In this document: in pieces, positions 45,955-57,935 of the stretch
Layout: each line of letters starts with the position of its first letter
Numbering within the stretch: the stretch's first letter is position 1
The notes under the pieces: model-generated
The model's database searches: none
What the model was told of the DNA's origin: nothing
What the model saw: the letters and a program-made list of their open reading frames with translations, nothing else
Assembly (NCBI RefSeq): GCF_043290135.1
Contig: NC_134702.1
Span: 80,191,317-80,255,316 of the forward strand
DNA length: 64,000 bases
Direction of reading: 5' to 3'
Source: Rhipicephalus microplus
Lineage: Eukaryota > Arthropoda > Arachnida > Ixodida > Ixodidae
Position numbers and translations under genes: made by a program

Positions 45955-46975
45955 CAGAGCTTGCGTTTTAGCGGCAAAGCTCCTTATAGCGGCACCCGTT
46001 CGTCCCTCGTAGTATGTAATCAGTCTTACATTTTGACCTCCAATGTGGTGCCGGTGAGAGATTTCTTCTGTACGTTGTTGAACAATAAAAACTTCACAGC
46101 GTGCGCGTTAACTAAAAGCCGAATTCTCCTATCTCTCACTCCCCCTCAGAAGCCATTGGCATGTACATTGAGCACTATCTAACAAGAAAGGGTTGCTACG
46201 TTATACTCGCTGGGCATTACTTCCTCGGTTTTAGAAAGGTTTAGCGAGCGTTGAGTCGCAGTGCCATGAATACAATGAACTAGTATATACCATGAACTTG
46301 ATGTGGTTAAAGGTGGGAGGTAGATACGAAGCGCAAGCCGTAAGAAAGTAAAAGCCGAATTCTCCCGTCTCTCACTCTCCCTCAGCAGCCATTGCCATGT
46401 ACATTGAGCACTATCTAAGAAGAAATGGTTGCTACGTTATACTCGCTGTGCATAACCTCCTCGGTTTTAGAAAGGTTTAGCGTGCGTTGGGCCACAGTGC
46501 CATGAATACATAGAACTAATATATACCATAAACTCGAAGTGGTTAAAGGTGGGAAGTAAACACGAAGCGCATGCCATAAGAAAGCGTGCGTGTTCCACCT
46601 CTCGTTTAGTCCTTGGAATGCCCGCTGCATGGTGGTGCATATGCGGAATATATCATGAAAAGATGCAATATGGTGCTACTTGGAGTGTTGAATAGATGGA
46701 TGAACGGACTCACAGACAGATGCATGGATGGGCTCACGAATGGCTGCACCGACGGATGGGCGCATAGACGGACGCAGGGGTGGATGCATGGACGAACGCA
46801 GGGACAGACGCACAGATGGACGTGCGGAAGCACGAATAGACGCACGCGCGGACGGGCGAATGGAGGGACGGACGGTCACACAGACGGACGGAAGCAAGAA
46901 CGAATGGACGGACGGATGCTTCGCCCCACACTCCATCATTCACTCCGTGGATATGCTGCCATTTTTTTTTTTTGC
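45955..46975 (+). repeat. Composite repeat family 2, copy B: about 236-bp units plus GGAC satellite
   Basis: The left end has CGTTTTAGCGGCAAAGCTCC and CACCCGTTCGTCCC, then GTACGTTGTTGAACAATAAA. Tandem units start AGCCATTGGCATGTAC (46,151) and AGCCATTGCCATGTAC (46,387), 236 bp apart. A GATGGACG-type minisatellite follows (about 46,695-46,910), then the right end GATGCTTCGCCCC (46,915-46,927), CACTCCGTGGATATGCTGCC and a T-run. All parts match copy A at 15,556-16,600. The left GCAAAGC and right GCTTCGC are nearly inverted. Confidence 0.7.
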
Positions 46976-47731
<756 letters not shown>

Positions 47732-47964
47732 TGTCCCACTGACAATACTGCATTTAAAAACAAAACTACAAGTCCCCTTTGTGCTCCTTGGCTTCCCTTG
47801 TCTAAGAAAGAAAGAAGCCTAGACCTTCCGCTAACTTGTAAGTCAGCGTTACACCAACGGTTAGCTAGTTAAGCCATCCAAAGACCGTCGCGCTCCCCCC
47901 CAAAGAAACTTACTGAAACTTAATACGCAGATGCAAATATATGCCGTGAAATCGTGCCATAGAG

Positions 47965-48088
47965 ATTGGATAGGATTCAGCGCAATTTAGACGAAGACAA
48001 ATGGAGACACACAGAACATAGGCGAGCGCTGACGAGTTCTGTGTGTCTCCATTTGTCTTCGACTAAATTGCGCTGATGCCTATCCAAT
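47965..48088. mobile_element. Long palindrome (fold-back element), second type
   Basis: The arms run from ATTGGATAGG and AGCGCAATTTAG through GACACACAGAAC to a centre AGCGCT, and back out through GTTCTGTGTGTC, CTAAATTGCGCT and CCTATCCAAT. The arms match almost fully over about 55 bp. It has the same AGCGCT centre as the palindrome at 31,725 but different arms. The outer flank ACCAACTCGCCCAAG resembles the ACTAGCCCAAG flank of that copy. Confidence 0.85.
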
Positions 48089-48419
48089 TATGTACCAACT
48101 CGCCCAAGTCAAAGTGCTTTTGGGTGTAATAAGGAACTACAAGAAGTTTTACCATGGTTTCTGGGAGATTGTGGTTATCATTGGTAACCAGTCAATCAGT
48201 GACGCTGCTCGACATTCTCACTAAGGAGCGTCAGACCTGTTTGCACGTCAAGCACTTGTCCATGCAAATGTGACATCAAAGTGCAGTCATCATTCGTAGG
48301 GGACGTTGAGGGAACTGTGTGCTTTTGTTTTGCTCTCGAAGTCCAAAACGGTTTCAGACTTTCAGAATGCGATGGTCTAAACAAAAGCGCTGAGATCTTG
48401 GTTAGACCAAAAGTTCTCC

Positions 48420-48560
48420 TTTCTCCTCAGAAGAAGGAGATAGAAAATAAGGAAAAAGGCGAGCAGTTGAACCAAGGCTGAGCCCCGGTAGGCTACCCTG
48501 CACTGTGGAAGGTAAGAGGGGGAAGGAAAGCTATAAAGGAAGAGTGAGAAATCACTGACT
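48420..48560 (-). pseudogene. RNase H LINE 3' UTR fragment
   Basis: The minus strand carries CAGTGCAGGGTAGCCTACCG and the polypyrimidine-rich sequence that ends other copies of this LINE (20,380-20,430). Coding sequence is absent, so it is a heavily 5'-truncated insertion. Confidence 0.5.
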
Positions 48561-49927
48561 GGGCCAACGCGTAGCAGTTTCACATCACAAACGATGAAAC
48601 AGGCAGGTGTCTGAGAAAACGCAACAGGGGTTTAAAAACAAAACGAGGGAATACCACTACTTCCTAATTAACTTTTTCTGTGGCTTTTTTTGTGCGCTCA
48701 GTGACGTTTGCTCTCTAATACAATTTTATACCTTCGCACTTTCGAACTTCCTATTTGGACTCTTCTCTAAACCGGGCTCCTTATAGCTGCTCTTTGGACT
48801 TTCGTTTGGAAAGGGCCGAATCTGCAGCTGGGCCCGAGATCAACCCCGTGACGGAGGTAGTTGGCATCATCGAAAGTTTTCCCATTGTGTCTGACCACAA
48901 ACAAACAACATCGAACGAAGGTAAATAAAGCTCTGTACAGCACCTGCCTTTGTGAGCGGACACGAAATGGCGCGACCGGTCAACGGCTGCATCCTCGAGC
49001 GTAGTGAGTAATCAAATAAGTCTTCTTCAAAGCCAATGAAGCGAAGCTTTCTGCTTTCTATTTTAGCACCGCCATCTCGTAGCATTTTTTTTGCTTCCAA
49101 AGGTTCATATTTATTCCCCTCTTTTCTAATGGCTCTCAACTCTTAAAAAGATTCCCTCTGTTCGCTTTATACTGGTGCCTTTTCTAGTTTTCGTGCTTTT
49201 GTGTCTTGCTTCAGACACCTCCAGCCTTCCTTTCACAGTTGCATAAGTCTCGGTAGTTGTCTTGAGGGAAGTCCCGCTGACTTTACAGATTTCTCCACGT
49301 TCGGCCAAGTTTTTTCTGTGGTCTCACTACCGTTCGGCCCAATTCAGCACTTCTTCGCAGGTGGACCCTACCCGGTGGAATGTTTGGATACGACTGCAAT
49401 CTCTTGGACCGCTTCGCCGTCTTTTGTGCTCTCCAGGGCCGGGTAGTAAATTGTCCTTAGAGCTCTCTTGGAGCGGAGTGCCATATATTGACCCTATCAT
49501 TGTGGGCTTTGGTCGCGCTTTTATTTTTTTCGCTTCCCTTCATATCTTGGTACATGTTTACGTGTGGGTTCGTGTATAGCGCTCGCGTAGGGAAGGCAGG
49601 GTGGGCTCATGGGGGATGGCTGGCGCCGTTCTTGTGTAATACCACGTCTTTACACTGCTTTCTCATCGCAAGGGTCTCAGTGGGAGATGGTTGAAACGGA
49701 AAAGCGGGAGGGAGTAATGGAGGGGGAGCTGTGGCGAAACTTTTGTGCCTTCTCCTAGACAATACTGTGAGAAGCTAAACAGCGTGATACATGGCGAGCA
49801 AGACAAAGTTATCTTGTACCAACATGTCCGAGCATTCACTTCAGTATCCTGCGCATGCCTATGAGAGGGGTGCTGAAACACTCGGCGCCACAGAAAACTT
49901 AGCGTATTTACCAACGTGATTTCGGTG
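48561..49927. other. No gene seen
   Basis: Frames up to 105 codons on both strands without recognisable motifs. Confidence 0.4.
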
Positions 49928-50250
49928 GTTTATTTATTTATTTATTTATTTATTTATGATACCTTACAAGCTCAATGAGAGCATTGAGTAAGGGTGGTAC
50001 AAACTTCGAAGAGTAATAGGGCGGTCATCAATAACATGTAATACACAGAAAATAACACAACATCGTGACAAAGCGTGTCTAGTCACTGACACTCAAACAA
50101 ATGTAATACGCGAATGTTTCCCGATATGCAGAAAGCTTGAATAACAAGAAACTCAAGGTACATGAACGAAACATAATAAAAAAATTCGGAGGGCGTAGGT
50201 ATAGAATTCAAGTGAGCAGCAACAGCGTTGCAATGGCGGTTTTCATGACA
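49928..50250 (-). repeat. (TTTA)n tract with probable LINE 3' end on the minus strand
   Basis: GGTTTATTTATTTATTTA and further units are followed by TGATACCTTACAAGCTC. On the minus strand this reads as non-coding sequence ending in (TAAA)n, the usual tail of CR1/L2-like LINEs. The extent of the LINE part is approximate. Confidence 0.45.
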
Positions 50251-53200
50251 AACTAGCAGAATTCGCACCCCAAAACCTAGTCCTTCAAACTTTATTTGAA
50301 GCCGACATTGAGAAGAAGCGTCTATGTAAAATCATAGGTTTTGTGCCTATTTCGGTAGAACGTAAGCTTGGAAAGCTTTGCTTCTCAGAAAATGAACCAC
50401 CAGCGTCAGCATCTCTTAATTCGTTCCTAATCGAAATTCGCTAGCGGATAGCTTTCAATGCTAAGTAAAACATTAAACAGAAAGGGAGAGAGAAAACAGG
50501 GTTTCAGTGTGGCAAAAGAAGCTGGGACCCTGAATGGGTCATTGACGTCTGGAAAGTCTTCTGTCCAGGACTCCATCAGCCGCGGCCACCCGGTTTGTTC
50601 TCCTGACCAGATTGGGTTAGTCCCGCCAGCTGTTGCTAGGAAGAAAACTTTCCCAATCATCTTTCCAGGGGTGGAAGTTTGGGGGGGGGGGGTTTACTCA
50701 TAAGCTGGCAATGTCAAGGGGCTTGGTGAGTGAATCGGGGGTGGCGCATTGCAATTTCGATATCGTTGTTCATGCTGCGTCAGATATACAGAGGTGCTTA
50801 GTCCGCATCGAAGAATGCTCTTTATTGAAGTTCTACCTTCTAAAAGGTTATTCAGCAAACGTGAGAGAGTCGTGAGGGCGAAGGGCGGAGGAGGAATGAA
50901 ATGGATATATTTTTTGCCGTAGTGACTAGTGTGTTTAGGAAACGTAGTTAATGATTTAGAGTACTCGGCACTCTACTAAGGGACAGCTGTGGGATGTGAT
51001 TGAATTGTTCCGGAAAGGGTTCCTATTTTGTCTCTCCTCATGGATACCTAGCCGTGAACCTCTGTTAGTGCGCGTTGAAGCATCGATGCCAGATAGTGCG
51101 TAGTCAAGAACTCAAAATATCATTATGGCTATTTCTAGTATAAGGTAGAAGACCTTTATGAAACACCGATTGCCTTGTTTTAAATTATAGAGGGAGCGTA
51201 ATTACACGTCTTCTGTTACCAACGTGTTCTCTATGGGATTGTTAATTTAGGCTTGCGCACAGGCGTGAAGGAGAACACTCTAGTCACATCCAAGGGCCAC
51301 CATGTCGACCTCATAGTTTTTCAGTTTCTCTTGTCAGGCCGTTATATATTCTGGAGGGTTTATTCACAGAGCTTGCTAAAAATAACTAGTAGGAACTCTG
51401 GCGCTACCATTGTTCAGCGATCATGGGAATGATGGGTAGTACACAGATTTGCCTAGTCTTCATACTTGTGAGCAGAGAACCACACTTGTGGCTTCGTTTA
51501 TTGCTGTGTTTCGGTTTTCTTTCGAAGAAAAGAACAAATCCTTTTGAACTTCGTGGCCCTGAAAATTATCATAAATCTTTTCTTTTGCAATTTCTTTCTT
51601 GAAAGTTTGGTAGGTCTTTAGTGATGACTACGGAAGCACTCCAATCTTTCACATGTCTCTCTCTGTTTCCTTCACCTTCTTTTTAACCAATGTTTCTTTT
51701 CGGCTTGGTATTCTGGTGTTGTCTAAACACTTGCTTGATAATTTTAGAGTTCGCTTCATCCATTTCGTATCAACATTCTTCATGTACAAGTAGTTGAAAA
51801 CTCTCCTTGCTCAACGCTTTTCTCCCAGTTTTCTCAATCGCTCCTCAAATTATATCTTGCTGCTAGCTTCCCTGCACTCGAACAATGTCCATTCCATGTC
51901 TCCCGGTTCCTCCTCATTTGGTGTGTTCCCGTGCACTACCAAGGCAAGTCTACCTATGCCATGTTGTTTAATGTGCAATCTTGCTAGAACCTCCACAAGA
52001 CCGCAAGACCGCATTGCCAAACCTCAAACCCGGGACAATGACACCTCTCCAAATCCCTCTCAGAACGTCATACCTATTTTATTTTGACAGTCCCTATTTT
52101 TTTTTCACAAACTAGCGCCACAGCTCCCTCTAGTGTATATTTAGGAAACTGCATGGGGTTTTGCCTAAGCAGGTTTTTGATTACAATGGCGTACGATGAT
52201 CCTTGATATCGCACTACAAGGACTGCTCACTTCCTACCGTTACCTCGAGAAAAACCCGGATCGAATGCATGTAGTTGGGAGCAGCATGTAATGAATACGT
52301 TTTCACTTTTCCATTCCTTGTGATGCTTGTCTTCCATTCAGTCTTGGTTTTGGGTTTTGGTATCCGAAAACTTGAAAAATATAGTCGTAACCTTTCTGAA
52401 CACTACTGAGGTCACATTCTGTGCATGCAATGCCGATCCAACGTGCGTGGTACATATAAATGGCTCTTGTGTTCTCTGAAAATGTGCACCGAGTCGGCGC
52501 AGCCTCCATGCGCACGTGACATCCTCGCGTTTTTTTAACAGGGCTGGGAAATAAAAAAAAGTTGATTTCAATGCTCAGGGGTGAATTTCATCAGACTGTG
52601 CATTGAGGAAATAAGGTGTTCGGGGTTCCTCTCACTTGAAATAAATATAGCACGGCTATAATGCAGAATGCGTAAGAGAGTTTTTACGTAGGCAAACCTT
52701 GCCTGAGCAGCGTTTCCTACCCAACATAACGTAGAGCACTCTCAAATATTAAGCCAAAAAATGAAAGAGAATTGACAAAATGTACAATAATACATCATAT
52801 TACGCCACCAGTAGTGAAAAAGCAAGCGTGTCTTAATATAAAGGCTTGGCACAAGGCATTGTGCATTATATTTGCTCAAAAGCACCTAACTAATACATGT
52901 GGTCATGTAGAGAACAAGCGAGTATATTTCAATAAATCACGCGCATTGGGTAGTGCACAACTTTAATAGAACCATTATTTTAAGGTGTTGGAAATTAGAG
53001 TGGAAATAAATGAGTCATCCAAGATATGGTAATGATTCATTATGGCAAAAAATACAAAGTGACAGGTGATGGTCAGGCTTCGGCTGCAATTTTTGACAAG
53101 TGGTTTTACTGACAGAGAACAAATTCAAAATAATAATTTGAATATTTTCGTATTATCACGAAAATGTCCCCTTGTATACCCTTTTAAAGGTAAATCGTTG

Positions 53201-53462
53201 TGCCAAGAAGGCTTGAGATTATATTCACAGTAAAGACAAGACAATGATGATGCTGTGACAACACAAAAAAATACACAGAGTGATGTTTGAAGATAATAAA
53301 GTGTGGATTGACTGAAACAGGTCTCCAAAAAAATAAAAGCATTACAAAAAAACCCAAGCCGACACAGTGAAAATATCAGCCTACTTGTTGAGGCCAACTT
53401 CCTTCGCAATATCTAGATCCCAGTTGACCTGTAAAAATTTTAGTATATGACTTTGGCCTGTC
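50251..53462. other. No gene seen; unassigned intergenic DNA
   Basis: Over 3 kb without a recognisable coding or repeat family. A G-run lies at 50,681-50,692. The right edge is where the LINE monomer array starts. Confidence 0.4.
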
Positions 53463-54239
53463 GAGATTGGCAGTGGCGGTGCCACGCAGGACGCACCAAG
53501 TAATCGCTGCCTATGTTTTTCGCAGACTGATATCAACATCTTCGTACCGCAAAGCAGAAGGCCATGCTTGCCACGTGCTTCATCAGACCTCATCATCGGA
53601 CCACGTGCTTGCCACGTGCTTCATCGGACCTCGTGACCGCGACAGCTGCGGCATTTACACTAACCAATGGCCTATATAAACCCTTGGAAACAGGAATAGT
53701 CTCATTGGCCGTGACGGCGCCACCCAGGACGCCCCAAGTAATCGCTGTCTATGTTTTTCGCAGACTGATATCAACATCTTTGTGCCGCGAACCAGTAGGC
53801 CGTGCTTGCTACGTGCTTCATCGGACCTCATCATCGGACCACGTGCTTCCCACGTGCTTCATCGGACTTCGTGACCGTGACAGCTGCGGCACATACACTC
53901 ACCAATGACCTATATAAACGCTTCGAAACAACAATCGTCTCATTGGCAGTGGTGGTGCCACCCAGGACGCACCAAGTAATCACTGCCTATGTTCTTCGCA
54001 GACTGATATCAACATCTTTGTGCCGCGAACCAGAAGGCCGTGCTCGCTACGTGCTTCATCGGGCCTCATCATCGGACCACGTGCTTCCCACGTGCTTCAT
54101 CGGACCTCGTGACCGTGACAGCTGCGGCACATACACTCACCAATGGCCTATATAAACCCTTGGAAACAAGAATCGTCACATTGGCAGTGGCGGCGCGACC
54201 CAGGACGCACTGAGTAATCGCTGCCTATGTTTTTCGCAG
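53463..54239 (+). promoter_or_regulatory. Three and a quarter 238-bp tandem monomers: putative LINE promoter
   Basis: Units start (TTGGCAGTGG or near variants) at 53,467, 53,705, 53,943 and 54,181, so every spacing is exactly 238 bp. Each full unit carries two or three ACGTGCTTC blocks, most of them CACGTG E-boxes, a GACAGCTGCGGC block, and near its end ACCAATG(A/G)CC directly followed by TATATAAA. The last is at 53,673, 53,911 and about 54,150, close to 32 bp before the next unit begins. The partial fourth unit ends after TTTTTCGCAG. The array lies at the 5' side of a LINE ORF1 on the same strand. By analogy with monomeric L1 promoters I infer that each unit drives transcription from the start of the next. 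Confidence 0.7.
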
Positions 54240-54329
54240 GTTAGTAATGTGAAAAATTGCAAATCGCTATCATTTAGTTTTACCGCCTGCCGCCGCTGCC
54301 ATTTACTGCAATTAACTGTCATCTCTGCC

Positions 54330-55253
54330 ATGCCTGACTCGGTATGTGTAGCGTGTACAAAAGTGTGCACAAAAGCCAATGCTCTTTAGTGTACCATGTG
54401 TTGTGGTATTTACCATTTTGGCACATGCTCTGATGTTGAGCGATCCCTAAGGTCTAAGGGTGATTCGTTTCACAAAACATGGAAGTATAAAGCCTGCTAT
54501 AGCGACACTTAGACAGGAAAAAATAGCCCCACACCAGAATATTGCCCTACAAAATGTACCCCCACAGCGGACGGTATTACACTGAGGCTTGACATGATTA
54601 ATGCAAAGCTTGAACAACTTATGCTTTTGCCAGCAACGGTGACGGAAATGAAACGTTCGGTACAACTAATGTCTGACAAGTTTGACGCCACGATAAAGTG
54701 CCTAGATGAACACAACAAAGAAATTAAGTCAATCAAAAAACGTCTAGATGCAGTGGAACAAGCTGAAGTTGAGGAAACACAAAAGAAACTGCAAGATGCC
54801 GTGCATGACCTTGAATGGCGCAGCCGCCGTCTAAATTCGGAAGCCCACGGAATCCCTGTGACGCCTGCTGAAGATTTGCTGGATAAGTTGAATGTGCTCA
54901 CGCCCATTCGTGCGGTCCTACGCCTCTCAACAAATGACGTCACAGCGATCCACCGGCTTCCATCAAAACCAGACAAGATACCGGGAATATTCATCCGCTA
55001 CAGCCGTCAGTCAGACCGAGATCTGTGGCTTGCTGCACGCCAGAAGCTGAGGGCCGCTAAACAGCAGGCTTCAATTCTCGAAAACATGACCACGCAGAAC
55101 CGCGACCTTCTTCGGAAAACAAAAGACTGGGCCACTGAAAACGGATTTCGTTTTGCTTGGCACTCAAACGGCAAGATATTGTTAAGGAAAAAGGAGGGCG
55201 ATTGTTCAGTCGTTGTTGCGTCAGAAATGCAACTCGGCGAACTTGCACGTTAA
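54330..55253 (+). pseudogene. CR1/L2-like LINE ORF1: PHD-like finger, coiled coil, RRM-like region
   Basis: In one frame from ATG at 54,330 with only two in-frame stops (54,387 and 54,510). The first 60 codons give VCVACTKVCTKANAL, then CTMCCGIYHFGTC and a final Cys (YKAC), the spacing of a PHD-type zinc finger. The open part from 54,594 (219 codons) has a long helical coil (MTEMKRSVQ-like, IKSIKKRLDAVEQAEVEETQ) followed by LEWRSRRLNSEAHGIP and later IFIRYSRQSDRDLWLAARQ, the pattern of LINE ORF1 RNA-binding domains. ORF1 protein coats LINE RNA and is needed for its movement. Only two stops break it, so this copy is fairly recent. Confidence 0.75.
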
Positions 55254-55780
55254 GCTAGCATATGCAAGCTTGTATAACATGGTAATCGCGCCACACCAAT
55301 TCTTAGAGATTGCAAAGGCACGTAAAAATCCTCTCTCCTTTATAAACCTGAATTGCCGCTCCGCGAAATCAAAAACCGATGAATTAGACATGCTTTTTCA
55401 GACACTAGGTTTTCAATTTTCAGCGATTATACTATCAGAAACGTGGTATGATGAAGGGTCAGAATTGTACAAACCCTAAGCCTATTCGCACTTTCTCGTA
55501 ACACGACAGAGCAAACGCGGTGGAGGGGTATCAGTACTTGTTCTTTTGAGTGTAGCCTTCAACCCTGTTTTGCCGTTTTAACAACGGACTATGAAGCGGT
55601 AACCTTATGTAATGCAGCACGTATGTTCGTAGGGCTCTATAGACCCCCAAAAGGTGGGGACAAAAATGTCTTTAAGAACTATTGGACTATTTCAATTCTG
55701 CCAGTTTTTTCTAAAGTCTTTTTTCTAAAACTTTCAACATGGTTTCAGAAAACACTGCCCTACTGAAACTGGCGCCCAAA
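55254..55780 (+). pseudogene. CR1/L2-like LINE ORF2, endonuclease start joined to RT start
   Basis: A frame open from 55,213 to 55,479 gives LSFINLNCRSAKSKTDEL and AIILSETWYDEGSE, the first two motifs of the APE-type endonuclease (Asn and Glu catalytic residues). After a stop at 55,477 the homology continues with KRGGGVSVLV. Near 55,676-55,760 it jumps to ISILPVFSKVF and a QHGFRKHCPTET-type block, the start of the reverse transcriptase. About 700 codons that should lie between or after are missing, so ORF2 has a large internal deletion and a 3' loss. Confidence 0.7.
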
Positions 55781-56999
55781 ACGCTGGCGCCGCACTCTTC
55801 CGTCTGCTCGCTCCTCACTCTTGACTGTTCACTGGCTGGGCACCTGTCAAGGTGATGGCCGATGTCAGTGAAGGCGAATGTCACACGGCAACTGTACCCT
55901 TTCTCATTGCAAGGAATGCATTTGCATTTCCTCAAGATTTCTTTCGGGAAGGTAGGGCATTTTATTAATCAGAAAACTCGCAAGCAGACACCGCCTGCAT
56001 TGCCATTGCGAGGTGTCATAGGGGAGCTTAGGAGAACAGAGAAGAGAAGCAGACGCGCATGAACAGTGAACACAAGCCCCCGGACACAAGTCCCCGTAAA
56101 GCGACACAAGCCCCGGGCATAAGATGCTTCGCATCTAAAAAGCTTACACATTGGGTCTCGGTGGAGTACCATTGCATCGACTCGGAAGAGAAGATGGCTT
56201 TCGCCTTCTAGTCATTTAAGGCGATGGCATAAGGGACCCTGTAACTTTTTAAGGCGAAATTCATTAATGTCTTATAGACACGTCCGTTCATCCATCAATC
56301 CTTGCCCTCCGTGACGTGGTGCCACTTGTCGCAAGGAAGCGCTAACGAGCACTGGTCGCGTCGGGCGCAACAGCGCTGACACCTTGCTTCCGAAGCGCTG
56401 CTGGCCTCAGCGTATCCAAACATGCAAGAAGGCACACGCGTGCATCGTCTTCTATTCTAACCAACCCTGTCTCAATGGGCACAGGTGTTCGCAGGACACT
56501 TGGAATTCGCAAAATGTCCAGTTTTTATGAGCAGTTCTTGAAGATTGCATACGAGACCGCAGCAAAACACTACAGCGTATCTAAGTCAAACACATCGCCA
56601 GTTTTGAAGTTTACCTTTTGAAGCATTTAACTCGCATGGCTACTCTGCCATTCGTCATTAACTATTGTAGGGAATTACACAACTGGGGACACGTACAAGT
56701 TCGCTCACTGTGAGATGCTGTACCAAGTAGCGTTCAAGAGGAATACTGCTTGTGACGCGGCCGTGGTTGTGAGAATGCACCTTTAGTGACTATACCACGA
56801 CAAGTCCTATCATCTTTGTAAACAAATTGGGCTTAACAAGCCCATGCATACGACATAAAAGACTAACAAAGGTTCATTGCTTGAGTGCTGGTGATGACTA
56901 TCGCGTGCATCTCCATTTCTTTAGAAATTTTTTTTCACACTTGACTTATTACGCTTTTGCATGCGCCACATTTCGAGAACAGTCAAATTAATATAAATT
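55781..56999. other. No gene seen; contains one element-end hairpin
   Basis: No coding evidence. AGATGCTTCGCATCT at 56,122-56,136 is a perfect 6-bp stem with a TTC loop, an isolated relative of the right end of composite repeat family 1. Confidence 0.45.
56122..56136 (+). repeat. Hairpin end motif AGATGC-TTC-GCATCT
   Basis: Differs from AAATGC-TTC-GCATTT (43,766) at one stem position on each arm, and the changes are complementary (A-T to G-C). No satellite or tandem unit precedes it, so it is a solo end or a member of a different subfamily. Confidence 0.6.
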
Positions 57000-57145
57000 T
57001 TGACAAAAATAATGATGACAAAATATAAACTGATGACAAAATATAAAATTTAAAGATGATGAAAAAATAAAGATGACAAAATTTAAAGACGATGACAAAA
57101 TATAAAGATGATGACAAAATATGAAATTTTGTCATCATCTCGCTC
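57000..57145. repeat. Short tandem repeat with terminal perfect hairpin
   Basis: About six variants of GATGACAAAATATAAA in tandem. The last one pairs with the following sequence: AGATGATGACAAAA (57,106-57,119) and TTTTGTCATCATCT (57,127-57,140) are perfect 14-bp inverted arms around a 7-nt loop. Confidence 0.85.
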
Positions 57146-57819
57146 CTCAAGACGACTTTCTAATGTAATGTTTTCTGTGGGGTTGGTCATTCTATTCTAT
57201 GCATCAACAGAGGTTGGCCCTCAACTGCTGCGTTCATTTAGAAAAAGATAAATCAAAACCTTCCTTTCTTAGCTGCGTTGGTGTCACTCTGATTTTAAGT
57301 TATTTCAATGTTGTTTGCTTTCTCGGCCATTGTTGTCTTTGTTTAGGTCAGTTGGCAGCCACTGGACACGTAGAGGGTTGATCACCTCTCAGAGACATCT
57401 GGATGCGAAGAACGTGACATGCTTGCGAACTCGCCTCCAATCATGACCACCAGTGCTTCAGTGGCAATCCTGCCAAAAGATAAAAATGTTTGAATACATT
57501 GGACACTTGATACCATCATCATGTCAAGAGGCAACGGGCGGCTCTTTTTACGTAACAATTCTTTTCTCCGACTGTTCTTTTATTACAGCCGTTATGATTA
57601 CGGGTCTTAAGAGCTATTCGTAATTTACCGAACACGAAGCGGAGGGAAAGCAATTGACCATCGTCACTGCCTACATGATATTCCCTGTAGGATATTGATT
57701 ACAGAGTTGTCGTAACAGAATTTGTTGCTGTTACTGTCCTATTGAAAACCATCCACTATCTTGCGATTCGTCATAACTATTCGAACGTTGATGGTAATCC
57801 ATGAACATACCAGAGAAAG
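57146..57819. other. No gene seen
   Basis: No recognisable domain or repeat. Confidence 0.4.
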
Positions 57820-57935
57820 AGAGAAACTTCAACTGAAAGGGAGGGTTGTTCACCGAAAGAAAATTTTCGGTTTTCTACCATGCACTGGTGAAGAAGTAAT
57901 GGGGGATAGAAAAGTAAGGAAGAATTAAAAGTGGT
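57820..57935 (-). pseudogene. Probable RNase H LINE 3' UTR fragment
   Basis: The minus strand resembles the tails of the LINE copies at 20,400 and 33,290: a polypyrimidine stretch with CCAGTGCATGGTAGAAAACC and CTCTCTTTCTCTGG. No coding part is present. Confidence 0.45.

Noticed and set aside
53467..54155. Plus-strand frames repeated three times over the monomers
   Set aside because: The frames repeat because 238 bp units repeat, they shift frame at every unit (238 is not divisible by three) and show no domain.
53463..54239. CRISPR-like array because of regular spacing
   Set aside because: Units are 238 bp and repeated along their full length with no unique spacers; the genome is eukaryotic.
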